In this document: piece after piece, positions 32,652 to 40,532 of the stretch
Layout of the letters: each line of letters starts with the position of its first letter
Position numbering within the stretch: position 1 is the first letter of the stretch
NCBI GenBank assembly: GCA_964011675.1
Contig: CAXGPR010000022.1
Coordinates: forward strand, 1-49,940
Length of the DNA: 49,940 bases
Direction: 5' to 3'
Source: GCA-2693325 sp964011675
GTDB taxonomy: Bacteria > Latescibacterota > UBA2968 > UBA8231
Notes under the pieces: model-generated
Told to the model about the DNA's origin: nothing
The model's input: the letters and a program-made list of their open reading frames with translations, nothing else
Databases searched by the model: none
Made by a program: the position numbers and the translations under genes

Positions 32652-33098
32652 ATGAACACTGCGATTAACGATGTTTTGGGGCGCTTTAAACTGCGAGGCC
32701 ATTTAGAATACGGCGAGTCCGTAACCCAGCTACAGCACGCCCTGCAAACGGCTATTTTAGCCGAAGGTACAGAAGCATTTAATACGCTTATAGCGGCGGC
32801 TTTGCTGCACGACTTCGGCTATCTCTTACACGCAGAAGAAGACGCCGATCGCGGGATTGACGCCTGTCATGAAGAGAGTGGTGCGGCCTATCTAAGCGGC
32901 CTTTCGCCCGTCTATCAGCGCAGCCTTGAGCTCCAAGAAAGCCCCTGTACAAACGCAGAACCAGACGCCTTTGCCAACCTTCCGTTTGCAGAGGAAGCCG
33001 TACAGCTGCGCCAGTGGAACGGCTGTGGCAAAATCCAATATATGTCTCTGCTCCCCATCGAATATTTCATCTCCTCCCTAAAGGCAAGCCTTCGATGA
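32652..33098 (+). pseudogene. PhnZ-like HD-domain oxygenase with internal deletion and lost metal sites
   Basis: The frame encodes 148 residues. It starts like the HD-domain oxygenases of phosphonate catabolism: VTQLQHALQTAILAE (His29), AALLHDFGYLLH (His53, Asp54), GIDACHEESGAAYL (His73). Directly after residue 81 it jumps to SGLSPVYQRSLELQE. Relatives have about 33 more residues here, including a segment with RLHVAAKRYL that carries an iron-binding His. The His of HDxGH is Tyr57, and the C-terminal WDD site reads WNG. The frame remains open through the deletion, and its TGA overlaps the ATG of mnmA. Two 7-bp copies of GCGGCCT (32883, 32896) flank the junction, fitting a short-repeat deletion. 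It may be decayed yet still translated, helping to express mnmA. Confidence 0.7.
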
Positions 33099-34147
33099 AA
33101 GTCGCCGCACTCCTATCAGGTGGCGTAGACAGCTCCGTTGCTCTACACCTACTCGCTCGGCAATCGGACGTCCAAGTACAGGCATTCTACTTAAAGATTT
33201 GGCTTGAAGATGAATTGGCGTTTCTAGGAGATTGTCCGTGGGAAGAGGATCTTCGCTACGCTCGCGCCGTATGCCAGCAGCTCGACATTCCACTGGAAGT
33301 TATCCCTTTACAAACGGAGTATCGCGAGCGAATCGTCGAACACGCCCTGGCCGAACTCAGAGCAGGCCGCACCCCCAGTCCGGACATCTTTTGCAACGAA
33401 CGCATTAAGTTTGGCGTCTTCATGGATCGCTTGGGCGGTGCTTTCGACCGAGTGGCCTCGGGGCATTATGCCCAAATTGCCCAATTTGAGGAGAGCTTTT
33501 ACCTACAGCGAGCGCCCGATCCGGTAAAGGACCAGACCTACTTCCTTTCCAATCTGCATCAGAAACAGCTCGCCCGCCTGCTCTTTCCAATTGGCCACTT
33601 ACCAAAACTCGAGGTACGCACGCTAGCCCAAACGCTTGCCGTACCGTCTAAAGATCGGAAAGACAGCCAAGGCATTTGTTTTCTGGGAAAAATAAACTAT
33701 CGAGATTTTGTAGCATTTCACCTGGGCCGAATGCGAGGCAATCTAATCGAACGCGAGACCGGTGAAAAAAAAGGAGAGCACGAGGGCTATTGGTTTCACA
33801 CAATTGGACAGCGCCACGGTCTGGGTTTAGGCGGGGGGCCCTGGTACGTAGTGGACAAAGACGCTGAGAGCAATACGGTCTTTATTTCGCATTCCGATCG
33901 GCAAGACGCTCAAATGCGCGACAGGCTAACCGTAAGCCAGCTTAGCTGGATTACGGGCCCACCAACGCACGCCGAACTCCAAGTCAAACTGCGGCACGGT
34001 CCCCAGCTCATTCCCTGTCGCTTCGACCACGGCGCAGAGGGCAGGGTCCATCTCCACCTTCAACAGCCCGATCCGGGCATTGCGCCCGGTCAGCACGCCG
34101 TGCTGTACGATGGCGAGTACTGCTTGGGCGGTGGTGTTATCGACTAG
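33095..34147 (+). CDS. mnmA: tRNA-specific 2-thiouridylase
   Basis: MnmA adds sulfur to uridine-34 of tRNAs for Lys, Glu and Gln. The ATP pyrophosphatase loop is LLSGGVDSSVALHLL (6-20). The first catalytic Cys is Cys100 in TPSPDIFCNERIKFG, and the second is Cys195 in SQGICFLGKINYRDF. The tRNA-binding middle region is present (FDRVASGHYAQIA, KDQTYFLSNL), and the C-terminal beta-barrel includes HTIGQRHGLGLGGGPWYVV. At 350 residues it is full length. ATG 33095 overlaps the upstream HD-gene stop as ATGA, so the two are translationally coupled. Its stop overlaps the convergent pseudogene stop in the palindrome CTAG. Confidence 0.95.
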   Translation: MKVAALLSGGVDSSVALHLLARQSDVQVQAFYLKIWLEDELAFLGDCPWEEDLRYARAVCQQLDIPLEVIPLQTEYRERIVEHALAELRAGRTPSPDIFCNERIKFGVFMDRLGGAFDRVASGHYAQIAQFEESFYLQRAPDPVKDQTYFLSNLHQKQLARLLFPIGHLPKLEVRTLAQTLAVPSKDRKDSQGICFLGKINYRDFVAFHLGRMRGNLIERETGEKKGEHEGYWFHTIGQRHGLGLGGGPWYVVDKDAESNTVFISHSDRQDAQMRDRLTVSQLSWITGPPTHAELQVKLRHGPQLIPCRFDHGAEGRVHLHLQQPDPGIAPGQHAVLYDGEYCLGGGVID

Positions 34148-35140
34148 GCCATAGTCTCTAGCATGTCGGGAGAACCGGCGTAGAACAGGTCTTCTCCGCA
34201 GTCCCAGCGCCCGTATTCCTCCAGCACATAGTCCGCCATCCGAACCACTTCATCATTGATTGAGCCCGCGATATGTGCGCTCAGCGACACGTTGGGCAAC
34301 GCATAGAACGGAGATTCCTTCTCGGGCGGCTCAGGCCAAATCACATCGAGCAAGACCGTTAAATCGGGCCGTTCTGCCAGCACTAAAACAAGATTCATTT
34401 CGACCACCTGAGCGCCTCGCCCCGTATTTATAAACGTCGCTTCCGAGTGCATACGGGACAAAGAGATCCGCCTAACAGGCCGCGCGTGGACGGAATATTG
34501 GGCAGGTGATTACTCACCACATAGGCGCGGGAGAACACATCCGGTAAATCGACTAATTCAACACCCAATGCTTCCGCCACTGCAGGATCGAGATAGGGAT
34601 CGTGCCCTATAAACTTCAGGTTAAAGGACTCGAGCAGTCGGCACAGCGCCCGCCCGACCATCCCCACACCAATAAGCCCCACCATTTCTCCAAAGACACC
34701 CGCTCCTTTGAAAGCCATTCCAGCATAGCGTATATCCGCATCTCTACAAGCGCGCTAGTTGCGAAAACAGCCCTTACATGCCAGGAGCACTTGCCCCAGA
34801 GCAAATTCTGCAACGGGCACGGCGTTAGCAGCCCATGCGCTTACCACCGCAATGTCGCGAGCGAGAAAAGGCCGTGCAAAAGACTGCACCGAACCGGCCG
34901 CGTAAAAAAGGTCCCTCAGTGACGGCATCCTGTCGAGGTGTGCATTTACCAACTCCGGCATGCCCCACGTAGAAAAAGAGACCACAACATCGCGCAGGCT
35001 CTATGCGTGTTTATCAAAGTTTCTATCCCCACGATGTGCGGATAGAGAGCGACGTTGGCACAGAGTGCTTCCCAGCGCCCCTCGGCATAGATGCGATCTA
35101 CATCGCTCTGTGAATCTAATAACATGACGGCTTTTTTCAC
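34144..35140 (-). pseudogene. D-isomer 2-hydroxyacid dehydrogenase, broken at three places
   Basis: A complete dehydrogenase of about 330 codons can be followed across frames. From GTG 35140 it reads KKAVMLLDSQSDVDRIY to ETLINTHRA. Near 35000 the frame shifts and continues as RDVVVSFSTWGMPELVNAHL to AEFALGQVLLACKGCFRN. There an in-frame TAG stands at 34755-34757. The same frame goes on with RACRDADIRYAGMAFKGAG and the nucleotide motif GLIGVGMVGRAL. Near 34455 a second frameshift leads into SRMHSEATFINTGRGAQVVE and AHIAGSINDEVVRMADYV, ending in DMLETMA, a normal end for this subfamily. The lesions are spread along the gene, which fits genuine loss of function better than one sequencing error. 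Members of this family reduce or oxidise 2-hydroxy acids. Confidence 0.85.
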
Positions 35141-35334
35141 GAATAATGTCTTCTCTGCCTAATGACGACATAGGTCTCTCATCTTCGGTCAAAAGGCGAT
35201 ATTACCCACCGGAAAATAACGAGTTGAAATTAATCTTCATCGCGCACCTTAACGCCAGCGCGATATATCCCTATCCAGCGGTGGACTCTCTTCCCTCTGC
35301 GCATTAGTTTACCCCGAAAATATGGAGACTCCTT

Positions 35335-36510
35335 ATGATCCGACTCGGCGTGATAGGATACGGTCGCCGCATTCACGGAGTAATCAACAACAGCCTGCGC
35401 CCTATCGACTCCGAACTGCGCGTAACGGCCGTTGTTGATCCGGAAAAAGAGGGCGTATGCCAGCGCATGGATCCCAGAGATAGAGATGTTAGGTTTTACA
35501 GGGACATCTCCACGCTGCTGCGCCAGAGAAACATAGATGCCCTGGCCATCGGAACGCGCTGCAATTTACACACGCGCTATGCGATGGCGGTCGCGCAGTC
35601 TGACCTGCCGCTCTTCTTGAAAAAGCCCGTAGCCATTAATCTGCGCCAAACTATTACACTGGAGAAGGCCTATGCAAAATCGCGCTGCCCGGTCGTCGTC
35701 AGTTTCCACCTGCGCGTTTCTCCCCTGTGTGATCTCGTACGCCAATATGTGGAGGACGGCGCCGTAGGAAAACCCGTCAACATTGCCGCCACAAACTACG
35801 TGCCCTACGGAACTGGATATTGGGAAGCCCCCTATCACGATTTTGCTATAACAGGCGGCCTTTTCTTACAAAAGGCCACGCATGACCTTGATTATCTTGT
35901 GTATCTCATGGGCGAACTCATCGTGCTCATTGGGGCCATGGCAACGCGTGGACGGGTGTTCGGTGGCCAAAAAAAAGAGCGCTATTGTTCACAGTATGAC
36001 GAGCAGCACACCTGTTTGAAAAGCCCACAAAACCGCAAGCGTAATGGCACATCGGGCTCGCATGTAGACAACCTGTGCGTATTTAGTAAAAAATGTGGAA
36101 ACGCCAGCGACGGCACCATCAACGAGTACTGCTCTTCGGCCCTATTAGAATTTGCCTCCGGCGCACACGGCGTATATACGCAGGTTTTCTACGCTCGGCG
36201 CGATGCGGGACGACGCGGCTCAATTGTCAGCGGGTATGATGGAACGGTCAACTTTGACTGGTTTCGCGATTATCTGCGCCGCATACGCCATCACGCGTCT
36301 TTCAGCGCTACCGAATCGGCCAACGGAACCGCCAGCCACTTTGGCGGAGACCTCGAACTTGCCCGCGATTTCATTGACCTAATTCAAGGACGCATACGCA
36401 CCTCGCGCACGCCCATTGCCACAGGAATCCAGAGCGCGTTTGCCTGCTTGGCCGCACGCGAATCTGCCCAGAAAAACCGCTACGTTTCCGTCCGCCAAGT
36501 GGACTTTTAA
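35335..36510 (+). CDS. Gfo/Idh/MocA family oxidoreductase with Cys-rich insert
   Basis: The 391-residue protein has the Rossmann motif GVIGYGRRIHG at residues 5-15 and the family lysine in FLKKPVA (Lys97), where the usual preceding Glu is Lys96. The central helix is QKATHDLDYL. Between residues ~215 and 265 there is an insert with four cysteines (Cys218, Cys227, Cys248, Cys254), which could hold a metal ion; such an insert is known in one subfamily of these dehydrogenases. It would oxidise a sugar or sugar derivative with NAD(P). ATG 35335 has GGAG seven bases upstream. It begins a plus-strand set that continues with PhyH 15 bases later. Confidence 0.88.
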   Translation: MIRLGVIGYGRRIHGVINNSLRPIDSELRVTAVVDPEKEGVCQRMDPRDRDVRFYRDISTLLRQRNIDALAIGTRCNLHTRYAMAVAQSDLPLFLKKPVAINLRQTITLEKAYAKSRCPVVVSFHLRVSPLCDLVRQYVEDGAVGKPVNIAATNYVPYGTGYWEAPYHDFAITGGLFLQKATHDLDYLVYLMGELIVLIGAMATRGRVFGGQKKERYCSQYDEQHTCLKSPQNRKRNGTSGSHVDNLCVFSKKCGNASDGTINEYCSSALLEFASGAHGVYTQVFYARRDAGRRGSIVSGYDGTVNFDWFRDYLRRIRHHASFSATESANGTASHFGGDLELARDFIDLIQGRIRTSRTPIATGIQSAFACLAARESAQKNRYVSVRQVDF

Positions 36511-36525
36511 GGAGCCTATTTACAC

Positions 36526-37314
36526 ATGGAAAAAACCTCCCAACTCACGCAAGCCCTAACGCCAGAAAACATCGACTCATTCCGCGCGCGCGGCTTCCTG
36601 CGCATAGGCCCCCTGCTAGATGGCGAGACACTCTCCACGCTTCGAGATGAATACGACCGCATTTTCGACGAAGCACGAGAGAGCAACCAATTCCGCAACT
36701 TAGCTATATCCGACACGGAAGACCTAAACGCCAAGATAGATGCACCAGAACAGATGCTGCAAATCATGCAAGTTTGCGAGCGCAGTATGGCTTTTCGCCA
36801 GTTGCTGTATGATGCTCGTATTCTCGACATCGCCGAAGACCTTATAGGACCTAATATTCAGCTTTTTCACGACCAAGCGCTCTCAAAGCCCGCCCATCAC
36901 GGCGGCTCTGTCTTTTGGCATCAAGACAATGCCTACTGGCGCTGTCATCCAGCCAACCTAGTGAGTTGCTGGCTCACGTTAGACGACGTCGATGCGAGCA
37001 ACGGAGCAATGCATCTTATCCCCGGATCTCACTTGCAGGGATTGGGCGAATCGCACGAGCGATCTCCCGAGTCCGGTGCGCTTCTCGACGTTAGACAACG
37101 CGTGGACACCTCTCAGGCAGAAGTCGTAGAATTACCCGCCGGGGGAGCACTTTTTCACCACTGTCAGACGCTGCACTACACGCCCCCCAATGCGACGTCT
37201 CGCCAGCGACGCGCTTTGGCTATACATCTGATGCCACCCGGCACACGGTCTGGACACACCGCAGAATCGCTCAATGTATCCTACGCACGGCCCATGCTGC
37301 GCATGCGCTTTTAG
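36526..37314 (+). CDS. Phytanoyl-CoA dioxygenase (PhyH) family protein
   Basis: This 262-residue Fe(II)/2-oxoglutarate oxygenase has His132 and Asp134 in VFWHQDNAYWR and a distal His at 211 or 217 in FHHCQTLHYTPPN, with Arg227 or so to bind 2-oxoglutarate. The mid-protein DASNGAMHLIPGSHLQG is the usual strand pair. The His at 116 in LFHDQAL, 17 residues before the iron site, fits the substrate pocket. It lies 15 bases after the Gfo/Idh/MocA gene and is probably co-transcribed. This is the third PhyH-type protein in the window and the second with a canonical triad. Substrate is unknown. Confidence 0.9.
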   Translation: MEKTSQLTQALTPENIDSFRARGFLRIGPLLDGETLSTLRDEYDRIFDEARESNQFRNLAISDTEDLNAKIDAPEQMLQIMQVCERSMAFRQLLYDARILDIAEDLIGPNIQLFHDQALSKPAHHGGSVFWHQDNAYWRCHPANLVSCWLTLDDVDASNGAMHLIPGSHLQGLGESHERSPESGALLDVRQRVDTSQAEVVELPAGGALFHHCQTLHYTPPNATSRQRRALAIHLMPPGTRSGHTAESLNVSYARPMLRMRF

Positions 37315-37404
37315 TCACAGGTCTCCTGTACGGACTGAAACATCGTGAAGAGTATCTCAACGACCTAAACTATATTTTAAATATTTACCAAAGGTTCACA
37401 CACT

Positions 37405-38520
37405 ATGCACGACGCACGTTTTGATCAACTCGCCTCTGTCTTGATACACCACTCAACAGATCTAAAGGAGGGAGAGAAAATACTTATCGAGACGTTTGAT
37501 ATACCGGAGGAAATGGTTATCGCCCTCATAAAAGCCACTCGGTCCATAGGAGGTATACCAGTCGTCTCCTACAAGCGGACACGCATACAACGCGAACTAC
37601 TTCGGGCAGCCCAGCGCGAGGGGATGGAACTGATCGGCGACGTGGAGGCCCATCGAATGCGACAGGTCGATGCCTATATCGGCCTGCGCGGCAGCAACAA
37701 CGTAGCCGAACTATCCGACGTGCCAGCCGACTCAATGCGCCTGTATGAGGAGCACTGGATGCAGCCCGTACACTATCAGATTCGCGTCCCCCAAACAAAG
37801 TGGGTCGTTCTGCGCTGGCCCTCCTCCTCCATGGCTCAACAGGCTCGCATGAGCACTGAGGCCTTTGAGGAATTCTACTTTGATGTTTGCACTCTCGACT
37901 ACGGCAAGATGGCCGAAGCTCAAAAGCCCTTAGCCGACCTAATGCGCAGCACGGACCGAGTACATATTATCGGACCACAGACCGATTTACGCTTTAGCAT
38001 AGCAGACATTCCCGTCATCGAATGTTCTGGCGAGTGCAATATTCCCGACGGAGAGTGCTTTACCGCCCCCGTTCGAGATTCGGTTGAGGGAGAGATCGGC
38101 TTTAATGCCAGCACGCTATACCGCGGCACCGTATTTGAGAAAATCCACCTGCGCTTTGAAAAGGGCCGTATACTGGAAGCGCAGAGCAACGAGGACGAAC
38201 GCCTCAACGAAGTGCTCGATGCCGATGAAGGCGCGCGCTACATTGGTGAGTTTGCCATCGGCTTCAACCCCTATATCACACATCCCATGTTGGATATTCT
38301 CTTTGACGAAAAGATTGCCGGTTCTTTTCACTTTACTCCAGGACAGGCCTATGAAAAGGCAGACAACGGCAATCGCTCCGCCATCCACTGGGATATGGTT
38401 ATGATCCAGACGCCTGAATTTGGCGGAGGAGAAATCTTTTTTGACGACGTATTAGTTCGCAAGGATGGGCGCTTTGTCCTACCCGCATTAGAGGGGCTAA
38501 ACCCAGAAAATCTAAAATAG
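37405..38520 (+). CDS. Aminopeptidase, M29 family
   Basis: The 371-residue protein matches thermophilic-type aminopeptidases that carry two metal ions. The marks are in order: the N-terminal HHSTDLKEGEKILIE, the metal-binding SGECNIPDGECFTAPVRDS, the Glu site YIGEFAIGFNPY, the His site FHFTPGQAYEKADNGN and the C-terminal IHWDMVMI, where His and Asp complete the metal set. It cleaves N-terminal residues from short peptides in the cytoplasm. A 90-base AT-rich gap precedes it, which may hold its own promoter. Its membership of the surrounding sugar-acid set is by position only. Confidence 0.92.
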   Translation: MHDARFDQLASVLIHHSTDLKEGEKILIETFDIPEEMVIALIKATRSIGGIPVVSYKRTRIQRELLRAAQREGMELIGDVEAHRMRQVDAYIGLRGSNNVAELSDVPADSMRLYEEHWMQPVHYQIRVPQTKWVVLRWPSSSMAQQARMSTEAFEEFYFDVCTLDYGKMAEAQKPLADLMRSTDRVHIIGPQTDLRFSIADIPVIECSGECNIPDGECFTAPVRDSVEGEIGFNASTLYRGTVFEKIHLRFEKGRILEAQSNEDERLNEVLDADEGARYIGEFAIGFNPYITHPMLDILFDEKIAGSFHFTPGQAYEKADNGNRSAIHWDMVMIQTPEFGGGEIFFDDVLVRKDGRFVLPALEGLNPENLK

Positions 38521-38567
38521 GAACAGAAGAAAAACACAGCCCAGCCCGAGCGAATAGAAAGGTTCCC

Positions 38568-39539
38568 ATGCGCTATCAATCGATTTGCTTTACCGCACCA
38601 GAACAGGCCGAACTCATCGAATCGAAAATCGCGACCTCCCTGAACCCCGACGAAGTGGCAGGCTCAACGCTTTACACTCTTGTCAGTCCCGGCACTGAAC
38701 TGGCAGGCATTTACGGGGGAAGTCATTTCCCAGCCCAACCCGGCTACGCGGCCGTTTTTCGCGTTGAATCAGTTGGCCAAGCCATCGGCGACATCCGAGA
38801 AGGCGAACTCCGCTTCTGCATGGGCAAGCACCAGTCGTACCAGCGGGTTCGAGCCGCCGATACGATCCCCGTGCCCGATGGCTTAGCACCGCAACTCGTC
38901 CCCTTCTGCCGGCTGATGGGCGTAACCATGACGACCCTGCAAACGACTCTTGCCCGACCGCCAGCCCAAGTTTTGGTGACGGGGCTTGGACCAGTCGGCC
39001 ACCTCTGTGCACAAGTCTTTGCCGCCTATGGATACGACGTGCTTGCAGTCGACCCGGTATCCGATCGACGTCAATGGGCGATCCAGGCGGGGCTACCCCG
39101 CGTGCTCGAAAGCGTACCACACGACGATCCAAGCATTGCTCGCCGAATAGATTTACACATCGAGTGTTCAGGCCATGAGGGGGCGGCTCTCGACGGCTGT
39201 AAAGTGGTAAAGAAGAAAGGTGAGATCGCCCTTGTTGGAGCGCCCTGGACTCAGAAAGCCAATATTCAGGCACACGAGTTTCTCCGAGAGATCTTTTTCA
39301 ACTACGTCATACTCCGCTCCGGTTGGGAGTGGGAATTACCCCACCACTCTTTGGATTTCCGCCAGGGCAGCATTTTTACCAACTTTAGCGAAGCATTGCG
39401 GCTCCTGCTAGCAAGCAAAGTCGTCGTCGAGGGACTGTACCAACAGTGTGACCCTAGTTCCTGTCAGAGCGTGTATCAAGACCTGTTACATCGTCGCGCT
39501 AATTCTCTTTTCCAGATTTTTTCTTGGCAAAGCAGCTAA
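38568..39539 (+). CDS. Medium-chain dehydrogenase/reductase (MDR), no zinc site
   Basis: The 323-residue protein has an N-terminal GroES-like domain with TLVSPGTELAGIYGG and PGYAAVFRVESVG, and a Rossmann domain with VLVTGLGPVGHLCAQVFAAY (residues ~134-153). The acidic DP after the second strand suggests NAD rather than NADP. The cysteines that bind catalytic zinc in classical alcohol dehydrogenases are absent from the usual positions, though this class can act on sugars or chlorophyll-like substrates. It lies 47 bases after the M29 gene and 58 bases before the DHDPS-like gene. In this set it may oxidise a sugar or sugar alcohol before dehydration. Confidence 0.86.
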   Translation: MRYQSICFTAPEQAELIESKIATSLNPDEVAGSTLYTLVSPGTELAGIYGGSHFPAQPGYAAVFRVESVGQAIGDIREGELRFCMGKHQSYQRVRAADTIPVPDGLAPQLVPFCRLMGVTMTTLQTTLARPPAQVLVTGLGPVGHLCAQVFAAYGYDVLAVDPVSDRRQWAIQAGLPRVLESVPHDDPSIARRIDLHIECSGHEGAALDGCKVVKKKGEIALVGAPWTQKANIQAHEFLREIFFNYVILRSGWEWELPHHSLDFRQGSIFTNFSEALRLLLASKVVVEGLYQQCDPSSCQSVYQDLLHRRANSLFQIFSWQSS

Positions 39540-39597
39540 ATAATCGTTTTCGCCGGGCGATCTCTCATAAAAAACTACTCAAACAGCGAAAGAAACT

Positions 39598-40521
39598 ATG
39601 TCCGACCTTCATTTTACAGGCGTTTTTCCCATTCTCGTGACGCCCTTTAACGACAATGAACATATTGACTTAACCTCTTTTGAACGCGTCGTAGACTTTA
39701 TGGCGCAGCTTGGCGTTGATGGCGTTACCATACTCGGCGTACTAGGCGAATCAAATCGACTTATCGACGCCGAGCGCGAGGCGCTTATTCAAACGGCCGT
39801 AGCCGCATCGAATGGACGCATTCCCATTGTCGTCGGCACTAGCCATCCTGGAACCCACGCCACGCTACGGCTCAGCCAGCGAGCAGAAGAGCTCGGCGCT
39901 TCGGCAGTGATGATTACGCCGTCGAAGGAGAATGTGCCAAACGAAGCGCGTATTTTCGAGTATTTCCAGAAGGTTGCGGCCAGCCTAACAATTCCCATTG
40001 TCGCGCAGGACCATCCCGCCTCTACCGGCGTGCACATGTCCAGCGATCTAATTCTGCGCCTGGTCGAAGCCATCCCCCACATTGCCTGTATAAAGCAAGA
40101 AGCGGTTCCCACACCGCCTAAAACGCGTGCTCTACTTGCAGGCTTTTGCCCAACTCGCAGGCCCACCATCCTTACCGGCTTAGGCGCCCTGTATGGACGC
40201 TATGACCTAGAAAGCGGCGCCGACGGATTTATGACTGGCTTTGCCTTTCCCGAAGTGCTCCAGGCGCTTGTCGCGGCTAGAAACGCCGGCGACGATAAGC
40301 GGCTAGGTGCCATTTACGAACGTTTCCTTCCCCTAATCGTTTTTGAACAGCAACCGGGAGTAGCCGTACGCAAAGAAATATTTCGCCTGCGTGGACTCCT
40401 TCAGTCCAACTGCGTCCGCCACCCCGGGCGCGGTATTGACCCTCAGACGGCCGACCATTTGCAACGCCTCTTGAATTCCTTCTTACCCGACGTCGACCTA
40501 ACGACCCCACTCACTTTATAA
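39598..40521 (+). CDS. Dihydrodipicolinate synthase (DHDPS)/N-acetylneuraminate lyase family protein
   Basis: This TIM-barrel, Schiff-base aldolase family member has 307 residues. The Schiff-base Lys166 is in HIACIKQEAV. The pyruvate-binding stretch GVLGES (47-52) replaces the usual GTTGE. The segment equivalent to YNxP, which supplies the catalytic Tyr, reads AQDHPASTG (136-144), so that tyrosine is absent. It is therefore unlikely to be DapA and more like an aldolase or dehydratase for sugar acids. It starts 58 bases after the MDR gene and is followed 11 bases later by an enolase-superfamily dehydratase, a pairing common in sugar-acid breakdown to pyruvate and an aldehyde. Confidence 0.86.
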   Translation: MSDLHFTGVFPILVTPFNDNEHIDLTSFERVVDFMAQLGVDGVTILGVLGESNRLIDAEREALIQTAVAASNGRIPIVVGTSHPGTHATLRLSQRAEELGASAVMITPSKENVPNEARIFEYFQKVAASLTIPIVAQDHPASTGVHMSSDLILRLVEAIPHIACIKQEAVPTPPKTRALLAGFCPTRRPTILTGLGALYGRYDLESGADGFMTGFAFPEVLQALVAARNAGDDKRLGAIYERFLPLIVFEQQPGVAVRKEIFRLRGLLQSNCVRHPGRGIDPQTADHLQRLLNSFLPDVDLTTPLTL

Positions 40522-40532
40522 GGAGCGTTATC

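Noticed and set aside
38683..39273. 196-codon minus-strand frame opposite the MDR dehydrogenase
   Set aside because: Arg/Gly/Pro-rich shadow with no start signal; the plus-strand frame has clear MDR motifs.
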